Positions 57,367-64,000 of a stretch of DNA of 64,000 nucleotides are shown here, in pieces (the first letter of the stretch is position 1; each line of letters starts with the position of its first letter). Where the stretch lies: positions 248,001 through 312,000 of the forward strand of contig OY730440.1 of the NCBI GenBank assembly GCA_963422655.1, given 5' to 3'. The position numbers and the translations under genes were made by a program. The notes under the pieces are model-generated. The model was given only the letters and a program-made list of their open reading frames with translations, did no database searches and was not told where the DNA came from. This DNA is from CATQHS01 sp963422655 (GTDB taxonomy: Bacteria > Actinomycetota > Acidimicrobiia > Acidimicrobiales > Aldehydirespiratoraceae).

Positions 57367-58416
57367 GTGCGGACTTGGTACTGCGAGGATCAAGAGGCCA
57401 TAGACGATGCCTTCGACGCCTTCTTCGAGGCCGAGTCGCCCCCGGATCGGGTGAGAGCTTCGGCTCGGGTCGGCTTCGACCCTGAACTGTGGGCCCGGCT
57501 GTCCAGTGTCGGCGGGACGGGGACGGCCTTGGCCGAAGCCCTCGGGGGCGGTGGCGCCACTCTGATGGACTTGGCCGTGATAGTTCGCCAGTTGGGACGC
57601 TATCTGGCCCCGGTGCCTCTCATCGAGCACGCAGCAGCCTCCCGCGTGCTGGCTGCGGTGGCCGAAAACGACCCCGCCATCGGGTTGGGCCGCCGGCTGG
57701 CCGATCTGTCGTCGGGAGAACGGATAGCCACCCTGGCGTTGCGGCCTCTCCAATGCGGGCGAGCCCTTCTGGTCCCGGCCGGGGCCGTGGCCGACATGGT
57801 GGTGGGTTTCGACGGCTCCGATCTCCTCTTGGCCCGTTCCGAGCCGCCCGGGGTGGCGGTCCCCAACACCGCCGATCTGCCTCTGGCCGACCGCGACCTG
57901 ACCGGAGCCGCTGTCGTGGCCTCGGGGTCGGGCGCTTCGCAGATGTGGCGGCGAGCCCGAGCCGAGTGGCAGTCGTTGATGGCCGTGGCCTGCTCCGGCC
58001 TCGCCGCCAGGGCCCTCGACATCGGTACCGGCTACGTGATGCAGCGCCGCCAGTTCGGGGTTCCCGTCGGGTCGTTCCAGGCCGTCCAGCACGGTCTGGC
58101 CGAAGCCGCCACCCGCTCCGAGGGCGCTCGGCTGCTGGCTCATCGGGCCGTGTGGGCGGTCGGCACAGGCCGACCCGACCGCTACCGGCTGGCGGCCATG
58201 GCCCTGCTGTTTTGTGCCGAGACGGCCCGTTTCACCACCGATCGGGTCCTGCAGTACCACGGCGGTTACGGCTACAGCGCCGAATACGACATCGGGCTCT
58301 ACTACCGCCGGGCCGCGGGCTGGCCCCTCCAGTGCGGCCAACCCGCCACCATCGTGGCCGAGCTGGCCGATCTGGACCTCGGACCTCGGTCCGAGCCTTG
58401 GACGAAGGCGGTCTGA
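57367..58416 (+). CDS. Acyl-CoA dehydrogenase-like subunit, short form
   Basis: A 349-aa protein with the acyl-CoA dehydrogenase fold but few N-terminal landmarks; the C-terminal part carries QRRQFGVPVGSFQAVQHGLA and LQYHGGYGYSAEYDIGLYYR, which hold FAD/ADP-binding residues. Short dehydrogenases of this kind pair with a full-length partner, as in the mycobacterial ChsE-type heterotetramers. Stop and next start share a base (TGATG at 58416), so it is coupled to the second dehydrogenase. GTG start with a weak ribosome site. Confidence 0.88.
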   Translation: MRTWYCEDQEAIDDAFDAFFEAESPPDRVRASARVGFDPELWARLSSVGGTGTALAEALGGGGATLMDLAVIVRQLGRYLAPVPLIEHAAASRVLAAVAENDPAIGLGRRLADLSSGERIATLALRPLQCGRALLVPAGAVADMVVGFDGSDLLLARSEPPGVAVPNTADLPLADRDLTGAAVVASGSGASQMWRRARAEWQSLMAVACSGLAARALDIGTGYVMQRRQFGVPVGSFQAVQHGLAEAATRSEGARLLAHRAVWAVGTGRPDRYRLAAMALLFCAETARFTTDRVLQYHGGYGYSAEYDIGLYYRRAAGWPLQCGQPATIVAELADLDLGPRSEPWTKAV

Positions 58417-59582
58417 TGGACTTCTCCCTGTCCCCGGAGGCCGAAGCTTTCCGCCTCGAGGTCCGCCAATTCCTAGCCGACAATCTTACCGAGGCGATGA
58501 TCGCCGCCACCCGCGACGGCACCATCCACTCCCCCGCACTGCACCGAGCCATAGCCGACCGAGGCTGGTTGTCGGGAGCGGTGCCGGCCGAGCTGGGCGG
58601 GGGTGACATGGATCCGGTCGAGCTGTGCGTGCTGCTGGAGGAGCTCCAGCTCCACCGAGCCCCTATCGACGCCCTGGGGGTAGCGGTGGTGACCGTGTCG
58701 ATGATCCTCGAGCACGGTACCGATCACCTGAGAGACACGGTGGTTCCCAGGCTGCTCGCGGGCCAGGCCCTCGGGTGTTTCGGTTACACCGAACCCGAGT
58801 CGGGTTCGGACGTGGCCTCGTGCCGGACCCGGGCCCGGTACGACGGTGACGAATGGGTCATCGACGGGACCAAGATGTGGACGACCCTGGCCCATGTCGC
58901 CGACTACGTGCTGTTGCTGACCCGCACCAATCCGGATGTCCCCAAGCACGACGGCCTCACTTTCTTCGTCGTGCCCCTCGACACACCCGGTATCGAGATC
59001 CGAGCCCTGCAGACCCTGGGTGTCGAGCGGTCCAACGCCACCTTCTACGACGGTGTCCGTCTCGGCGACCAGTGGCGCCTAGGCGAGGTCGACGGAGGCT
59101 GGCAGGTGATGAAGACGGCCCTGAAGTACGAGCGGGGCATCGCCGGTGGCCAGTTCCCGTCGCCGCCGGTCATCGATGCCGCCATCGACTGGGCCGGCCG
59201 GACCCGGGCACCCGATGGTCGCCTCCACATCGACAGCGACGAGGTTCGCGACAAGCTGGTGCGGGCCATGATCGACGTAGAAGTGAGCCGCAGCTTCGCT
59301 TACCACACCGCCGCCCTGGCCTCCCGGGGAGTGATGTTCGGGGTAGAGGGCTCGATGACCAAGCTGTTCGCCTCCGAGTCCTACAAGAAGCACTGCTCGT
59401 GGTTCTTGGACCTGATGGGACCCGAAGGCCTGCGCACCGGCGAGGACCCCGACGCCCACATGGGCGGGCGCATCGAGGAGAACTTCCGCCATGCTCCGGT
59501 GACCACCATCTACGGCGGTACCAGCGAGATCAACCGCAACATCGTGGCTGAGAGCTACCTGGGCCTGCCCCGGACCCGCTGA
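58416..59582 (+). CDS. Acyl-CoA dehydrogenase, partner subunit
   Basis: A 388-aa flavoprotein with clear family motifs: CFGYTEPESGSDVASC, GTKMWTTLAHVADYV, KYERGIAGG, and the C-terminal IYGGTSEINRNIVAE. The position often held by the catalytic Glu in YEGT is Gly here, so the base must lie elsewhere in the sequence or come from the alternate site used by some branches. The ATG 58416 is fixed by overlap with the upstream subunit. Probably forms a heterotetramer with it. Confidence 0.92.
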   Translation: MDFSLSPEAEAFRLEVRQFLADNLTEAMIAATRDGTIHSPALHRAIADRGWLSGAVPAELGGGDMDPVELCVLLEELQLHRAPIDALGVAVVTVSMILEHGTDHLRDTVVPRLLAGQALGCFGYTEPESGSDVASCRTRARYDGDEWVIDGTKMWTTLAHVADYVLLLTRTNPDVPKHDGLTFFVVPLDTPGIEIRALQTLGVERSNATFYDGVRLGDQWRLGEVDGGWQVMKTALKYERGIAGGQFPSPPVIDAAIDWAGRTRAPDGRLHIDSDEVRDKLVRAMIDVEVSRSFAYHTAALASRGVMFGVEGSMTKLFASESYKKHCSWFLDLMGPEGLRTGEDPDAHMGGRIEENFRHAPVTTIYGGTSEINRNIVAESYLGLPRTR

Positions 59583-59588
59583 CGGCCC

Positions 59589-59594
59589 TATAGT
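59589..59594 (+). promoter_or_regulatory. Minus-10 box of tRNA-Pro
   Basis: TATAGT lies 13 bases before the tRNA 5' end, just after the dehydrogenase stop. A weak CTGCCC at 59565-59570 may act as minus-35 inside the coding sequence. The tRNA therefore can be transcribed on its own. Confidence 0.5.
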
Positions 59595-59606
59595 CTCAAT
59601 GGCTTC

Positions 59607-59680
59607 CGGGACGTGGCGCAGCCAGGTAGCGCACCTGCTTTGGGAGCAGGGGGTCGCCGGTTCGAATCCGGCCGTCCCGA
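59607..59680 (+). tRNA. tRNA-Pro (anticodon TGG)
   Basis: The 74-base sequence folds as a cloverleaf: acceptor arms CGGGACG (59607-59613) and CGTCCCG (59673-59679) with discriminator A; anticodon stem CCTGC/GCAGG with loop TTTGGGA and anticodon TGG at 59641-59643; T-loop GGTTCGAATCC. The 3' CCA is not encoded. It lies 24 bases after the dehydrogenase gene and 16 bases before the next start codon. Confidence 0.96.
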
Positions 59681-59696
59681 CTCCACCGAGGAAACC

Positions 59697-61196
59697 ATGA
59701 TCGAGCTCCACGAGGTCCAGACCAGAAGCGACCCGATCCGGCGCTACATCGCACCGGCGTCGCTTCCCGACGCGCTCGCGACTCTGGCCGACCTGGGATC
59801 AGCGGCTCGCCCCGTAGCCGGCGGCACCGACTTGTTGCTGGAGTTGAGTCGGGGTGCCTGCCCCGAAGTCGAAGTGCTCGTCGACCTCAGCGTCATCACC
59901 GGTCTCGACGCAATCGAAGAGAGCGACGGGCGGGTGGAGCTGGGGGCTCTGGTGACCCACAGCGCCGTGGTGGGCCACGACCGCATGCCGGTGGTGGGCT
60001 TGCCCCTGGCCCAGGCCTGTTTCGAGGTGGGCGGACCTCCTCTGCGCAACCGGGCCACGGTGGCGGGCAACATCGTCACGGCCAGCCCGGCCAACGACAC
60101 CATCTCGGCGCTGTATGCGCTGGACGCCGATGTCACCATCGACTCCCTCCGGGGCGAGCGGGTCGTTCCCGTCCGGGACTTCTTCACCGGTTTCCGGTCT
60201 ACGGTGCTGGCACCGGGCGAACTGGTCACCTCGATCTCCTTCGATGCCCTGGACGGGCACCGGCGCGGCGTCTTCGTCAAGCTGGGCCTTCGCCGGGCCC
60301 AGGCCATCTCGGTGGTGCACGCCGCCGCCGTAGCCAGTTTCGAGCCCGACGGAACCGTCGAGGATCTGACCGTGGCCTTGGGCAGCGTCGGGCCGACCGT
60401 CGAGTTGGTCGAAGCCGCCCCCGGGCTGGCTCGAGGCAGGTGCTTGGACGATGTCGCAGCCGAGGTGGCCGAAGCGGCGGCGGCCTCGGTCGAACCCATC
60501 GATGATCTACGGGCTTCGGCCGAGTATCGGACCCGGGCCGTGTCGGTGATGGTACAACGGACTTTACGGGCGCTGGCGGCTGGGGTCGAAGCCGACACTT
60601 GGACCGACTCGCCCCGTCTGGCGGCCGGGGAGAGACCGGTGCGGCCTTCACTCCGGCGAGACCTGACCGATGAGGGCATCGTCACTGCCACCGTCAACGG
60701 CCGTCGGCGTCGAGCTCCCAACGCCGCCTCGGCCACGTTGCTGGACTGGTTGCGCGACGAGCTGGGCCTCACCGGCACCAAGGAAGGCTGCGCCGAAGGC
60801 GAGTGCGGGGCCTGCACAGTGCATCTCGACGACCGGGCCGTGCTGGCCTGCCTGGTGCCGGCCGCTCGAGCCGACGGTACCGACATCGTCACAGTGGAGG
60901 GTCTGGCCGAGGTCGGCTCCGCCCATCGCGTGCAGGCGGCCATGAACGACTGCGGGGGGGTGCAGTGTGGTTTTTGCACCCCCGGTTTCGTGATGAGCGC
61001 GGTCAAGCTGGTCGAGGAGGTTCCGGCCCCGACCCGCCAGCAGGTGGAACACGGCTTGGCCGGCAACCTGTGCCGCTGCACCGGATATTACCGCATCATC
61101 CAAGCCGTACAGAACGCAGGATCTCAGGACCCGGGCTCACCAAAGACAGGTTCGCAGGACCACAGGGCCCCGATCGTGGGCGGTGCGGGTTCATGA
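59697..61196 (+). CDS. Molybdenum hydroxylase FAD/[2Fe-2S] fused subunit
   Basis: A 499-aa electron-transfer subunit of a xanthine-dehydrogenase-type enzyme. The N-terminal 290 residues are the FAD domain (ARPVAGGTDLLLELSR, LRNRATVAGNIVTASPANDT). From about residue 330 the ferredoxin part has EGCAEGECGACTVHLDD with a further Cys (plant-type cluster) and CGFCTPGF ... GNLCRCTGYYRI (second cluster). Family members usually encode these as separate proteins, or with iron-sulfur first, so this order is notable. GAGG lies five bases before ATG 59697. A Ser/Gly/Asp tail ends it, overlapping the next gene by ATGA. Confidence 0.92.
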   Translation: MIELHEVQTRSDPIRRYIAPASLPDALATLADLGSAARPVAGGTDLLLELSRGACPEVEVLVDLSVITGLDAIEESDGRVELGALVTHSAVVGHDRMPVVGLPLAQACFEVGGPPLRNRATVAGNIVTASPANDTISALYALDADVTIDSLRGERVVPVRDFFTGFRSTVLAPGELVTSISFDALDGHRRGVFVKLGLRRAQAISVVHAAAVASFEPDGTVEDLTVALGSVGPTVELVEAAPGLARGRCLDDVAAEVAEAAAASVEPIDDLRASAEYRTRAVSVMVQRTLRALAAGVEADTWTDSPRLAAGERPVRPSLRRDLTDEGIVTATVNGRRRRAPNAASATLLDWLRDELGLTGTKEGCAEGECGACTVHLDDRAVLACLVPAARADGTDIVTVEGLAEVGSAHRVQAAMNDCGGVQCGFCTPGFVMSAVKLVEEVPAPTRQQVEHGLAGNLCRCTGYYRIIQAVQNAGSQDPGSPKTGSQDHRAPIVGGAGS

Positions 61197-63517
61197 CCGT
61201 CGGCCGATCCCTCACCCGCTTCGACGCACCGGCCAAGCTCACCGGCGAGGCCGAGTTCCCTGCCGACCGGATACCCGGCCATGCCCTGCATGCCTTCATA
61301 GTTTTCACCAACCAGCCCCATGCCCGCCTGGTCAGCCTCGACCTCGATCCGGCCCGGGCCGTTCCCGGAGTTGTGGCCGTGCTCGGATCGGCCGACGTGC
61401 CGATCAACGAGTACGGCCTCACCATGTGCGACCAGCCCGTGTTCGTGGGAACAGAACACACCGGGCGCAGCTCCGTCGCCTGCGACATCTCTCGCTGGGA
61501 GGCCGATCATCTGGGATTGGTCATAGCCACCTCGGCGGCTCAGGCCCGGGCCGCGGCCACGGCTATCACCACCGAATGGGAGCCCCTGCCGGTGCTGGCC
61601 GACATCGACCAGTCATTGGCCTCCGACGTGTTGATCCATTCCCATAACGGCCAACCCTCCAACGCTTACTACTCGTACCGTATTCGCAAGGGGGACATGG
61701 CCCGGGGCTGGGCCGACGCCGACGTGGTGGTGACCTCCACCTACGATTTGCCCTACCAGGAGCACGCCTACCTCCAGCCCGAAGCCGGGTTGGCTTACAT
61801 CGACGGCGAGGGTCGTGTCACCGTCGAAGTGGCCGGCCAGTGGACCCACGAGGATCGCCGTCAGATCGCCCACGGGCTGGACCTCGACGAGGACCGGGTT
61901 CGGGTCGTGTACCCCGCTATCGGGGGCGCCTTCGGTGGCCGTGAGGACATGTCGCTCCAGATAGTGCTGGGGTTGGCCGCTCTACGGTTGCACGAGTTGG
62001 GAATCGACCGGCCGGTGGCGACCAGATGGTCCCGAGAGGAGTCGATCGTAGGGCATCACAAGCGCCACCGGGGCCGGATCACGGCCCGGTGGGGGGCCCG
62101 GTCCGACGGCCTGCTCACCGCGGTGGCCAGCACGGCCTGGCTCGACGCCGGCGCTTACAACTACACCTCCAACAAAGTGCTGGGCAACTGCCATCTGGGC
62201 CAAGCCGGGCCCTATGAGGTACCCAACGTCGAGATCGACAGCCACGCCGTGTACACCAACGCCACCCCGGGTGGGGCGTTCCGGGGATTCGGCGCCCCCC
62301 AAGCCGCCTTCGCGGCCGAGACCCAGATCAACAAGCTGGCCGAGGCGCTGGGGATGGACCCGGTGGAGATCCGCCGGGTCAACTCTCTGCGCGAGGGCAG
62401 CATCGGCATAACTCAGACACCGTTGCCGACAGGGGTCACACTGCCTGAGGTCATCGACCGCTGCGCAGCCGAAGCGGCCACCTCCAGCCCGGCCCGCGAT
62501 TTGGTTGACCGACCCGATTTCAGCCCGTTCCTGTCACTCCCGGCCGCCCCGGCCGCCCTGCGCCGAGGCCGGGGATTTGCTTGCGCCTTCAAGAACGTCG
62601 GGTTCTCGCTCGGGTTTCCCGAGCGATGCGACGCCACCATCGTCCTGCATGGCGACAGTGACGAACCCGACTGGGCCGAGCTTCACCATGCCGGCGCCGA
62701 CGTCGGCCAAGGTGCCCACACTGCCTTCGTCCAGATGGCGGCCGAGGCCACCGGGGTGCCCCCTGACCGCATCGAGACGTTTCTCTCCGACACGTCCAAC
62801 TCAGACGACGCCGGTTCGGCGTCGGCATCCCGGCTCACTTTCATGGCCGGCAACTCCATCAGGGGCGCAGCCGAGGAGGCCGAGAAGGCCTGGCGTGACG
62901 GTCGGCGCCCGGCGGTGGGCCGGTTCCGGTTCGTCCCGCCCCCGACCGAGGCGCTCGATCCCGTCGACGGCCGGTGCACGCCCAACTTCGCTTACGGGTA
63001 CGTGGCCCAGCACGTGGAGTTGACCGTCGACACCGAGACCGGTCACATCCGTGTCGATCGGGTGGTCAGCACCCACGACGTGGGCCGGGCCGTCAACCCC
63101 GATCTGGTCGTGAGCCAGATCGAGGGGGGGGTGATCCAGGGTCACGGCTACGTGCTGAGCGAGAATCTACTCTCAGCCGAAGGTCGTATCCAGAACCCTC
63201 GCCTGAGTACCTACCTCATACCCGGTATCGGTGACATACCGACCCAACTGGACAGCGTGGTGCTGGAGTTGGCCGACCCGCTCGGCCCCTGGGGGGCCCG
63301 GGGCATGGCCGAGATGCCCCTGATCCCGTACGCGGCGGCGGTGGTAGCAGCCCTGCACGACGCCACCGGTGTGTGGTTCGATGCCTTTCCTCTCACCCCT
63401 GATCGGGTCGTAGCCGGGTTGGCGCCAGCCCGTACTCGGACCGTAGCTGATCGAATTCTGTCTCGAAACGGTGCCGCATCTCCGCTTTCTCGCTGTCGGG
63501 GGCCCATGAAGCCGTGA
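61193..63517 (+). CDS. Molybdenum hydroxylase catalytic (molybdopterin) subunit, xanthine dehydrogenase family
   Basis: A 774-aa subunit binding the molybdopterin cofactor. Motifs: QEHAYLQPEAG, GGAFGGRED, GGAFRGFGAPQ, STHDVGRAVNP and GARGMAEMPL, where the Glu matches the catalytic glutamate and the usual G before it is Ala. The family normally stops near LTPDRV; here about 36 further residues run over the end of the convergent deaminase gene (125-base overlap). The upstream open frame to 60803 is a shadow of the FAD/FeS gene. Xanthine as substrate is suggested only by the deaminase neighbour. Confidence 0.92.
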   Translation: MTVGRSLTRFDAPAKLTGEAEFPADRIPGHALHAFIVFTNQPHARLVSLDLDPARAVPGVVAVLGSADVPINEYGLTMCDQPVFVGTEHTGRSSVACDISRWEADHLGLVIATSAAQARAAATAITTEWEPLPVLADIDQSLASDVLIHSHNGQPSNAYYSYRIRKGDMARGWADADVVVTSTYDLPYQEHAYLQPEAGLAYIDGEGRVTVEVAGQWTHEDRRQIAHGLDLDEDRVRVVYPAIGGAFGGREDMSLQIVLGLAALRLHELGIDRPVATRWSREESIVGHHKRHRGRITARWGARSDGLLTAVASTAWLDAGAYNYTSNKVLGNCHLGQAGPYEVPNVEIDSHAVYTNATPGGAFRGFGAPQAAFAAETQINKLAEALGMDPVEIRRVNSLREGSIGITQTPLPTGVTLPEVIDRCAAEAATSSPARDLVDRPDFSPFLSLPAAPAALRRGRGFACAFKNVGFSLGFPERCDATIVLHGDSDEPDWAELHHAGADVGQGAHTAFVQMAAEATGVPPDRIETFLSDTSNSDDAGSASASRLTFMAGNSIRGAAEEAEKAWRDGRRPAVGRFRFVPPPTEALDPVDGRCTPNFAYGYVAQHVELTVDTETGHIRVDRVVSTHDVGRAVNPDLVVSQIEGGVIQGHGYVLSENLLSAEGRIQNPRLSTYLIPGIGDIPTQLDSVVLELADPLGPWGARGMAEMPLIPYAAAVVAALHDATGVWFDAFPLTPDRVVAGLAPARTRTVADRILSRNGAASPLSRCRGPMKP

Positions 63518-64000
63518 TCCCGTCCAGGCTGATGGCCTCCATCTCCTCCAGCGTGTAGCCGAAGGCTCGGGCCACGGCCCCGTACTCATCGGCCAGGTCG
63601 AAGCGCATCATGCCCGGGTCGTCGGAGCTCAAAGTAGCCAGCACCCCCAGCTCCCGCTGACGATGGTAGGGGTGGGCCGCCACATCGGGGACCACGTTGG
63701 CGATGACGACGTTGGAGGTGGGGCACACAGTGAGCGGTATCTGCCGGTCGACGACCTCGGCGGTCAGATCGGAGTCGTCGAGAAGCCGGAACCCGTGATC
63801 GATACGGTCACAACCCAGCTCCCGCACGGCGATGGCGATGTTGGTGGCGGGCCCGTCCTCACCGGCGTGCATGGTCCGCTTGAGCCCGGCCCGGCCGGCG
63901 GCAGCATAGGCATCAGCAAAAGCCCGGTGGTCGATGCCGCGCTCTGTCGAGTCGGCGCCCATCCCGATCAGCAGATCCCGATCCTGGGCTGCCGCGAACT
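63393..64000 (-). CDS. Adenine/adenosine deaminase (partial, N-terminus off the window)
   Basis: The C-terminal 202 residues of an amidohydrolase that deaminates a purine. HAGEDG carries the zinc-region His and catalytic Glu; CDRIDHGFRLLDD has the second His; LTVCPTSNVVIAN and LSSDDPGMM are family motifs with the Asp zinc ligand. RIDHG in place of RIGHG and the PLTVCPTSN block resemble adenine deaminases (Aah1 type) more than classical adenosine deaminases, but I cannot exclude the latter. The frame continues to the window edge. Confidence 0.88.
   Translation of the reverse strand, partial: FAAAQDRDLLIGMGADSTERGIDHRAFADAYAAAGRAGLKRTMHAGEDGPATNIAIAVRELGCDRIDHGFRLLDDSDLTAEVVDRQIPLTVCPTSNVVIANVVPDVAAHPYHRQRELGVLATLSSDDPGMMRFDLADEYGAVARAFGYTLEEMEAISLDGITASWAPDSEKAEMRHRFETEFDQLRSEYGLAPTRLRPDQG

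Noticed and set aside
57489..58415. Upstream extension of the second acyl-CoA dehydrogenase
   Set aside because: It is out of frame with, and inside, the first dehydrogenase gene; the family N-terminus begins at 58416.
59607..59690. tRNA-linked integration site
   Set aside because: No integrase, no second copy of the tRNA 3' end, and the downstream genes match the local composition.
60803..61192. Upstream extension of the molybdenum hydroxylase catalytic subunit
   Set aside because: It lies in the other frame of the FAD/FeS subunit; an ATGA overlap marks the true start at 61193.

Overview
The window is about 65% G+C and densely packed. It carries Pup (partial), Dop and the ARC/Mpa ATPase, a CarD-type RNA polymerase regulator, DUF3151- and DUF3073-like small proteins, and a giant AftD-like arabinofuranosyltransferase. 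This combination points to the Actinomycetota. The lipid-catabolism genes and the rearranged proteasome neighbourhood make an Acidimicrobiia-like lineage my best guess, but this is inference and no rRNA is present. There is no transposase, phage block or CRISPR array, and no gap between genes longer than about 240 bases.

1-10551 (mostly minus strand): a Pup-proteasome neighbourhood. Read in the direction of transcription it runs dacB, LON-domain protein, three small proteins (two clearly membrane-type), trmI, a trypsin-like lipoprotein protease, (a ferredoxin on the opposite strand), arc, an orphan amino-acid-binding lipoprotein, dop and pup. pup runs off the left edge. A TetR regulator follows at 9862-10551.

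10569-15175 (plus): a tightly coupled run of a 131-aa unknown, a FIST sensor-domain protein, transketolase and transaldolase. 15191-24575: mixed housekeeping genes, including a ClC channel with CBS domains, a solitary D12 adenine methyltransferase, RNase D, a rhodanese, MobA, DUF3151, a small Cys-rich membrane protein, a membrane/coiled-coil protein built on 33-bp repeats, pyruvate kinase and a glycerophosphodiesterase.

24628-32415 (plus): a cell-envelope glycan cluster of an FAD enzyme, GT2, GT4 and a 1467-aa AftD-like GT-C protein. 32450-38556 (minus): glutamate synthase gltB-gltD, with gltB starting at TTG behind a long leader. 38791-46146: a potassium block with two overlapping TrkH genes (one with an altered selectivity filter), TrkA, 5-formyl-THF cyclo-ligase and a membrane pyrophosphatase whose signature suggests K+ dependence.

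46207-59582: acyl-CoA and steroid-like catabolism. It contains a tandem DUF35 protein, two thiolase-fold proteins without the nucleophilic cysteine, two SDRs, a true thiolase coupled to an ArsI/CadI-type dioxygenase, and a pair of acyl-CoA dehydrogenases. Glutamine cyclotransferase, a HIT protein, CarD and two unknowns lie among them. 59607-64000: tRNA-Pro(TGG), a two-gene molybdenum hydroxylase with a fused FAD/2Fe-2S subunit, and a partial adenine/adenosine deaminase, together suggesting purine catabolism.
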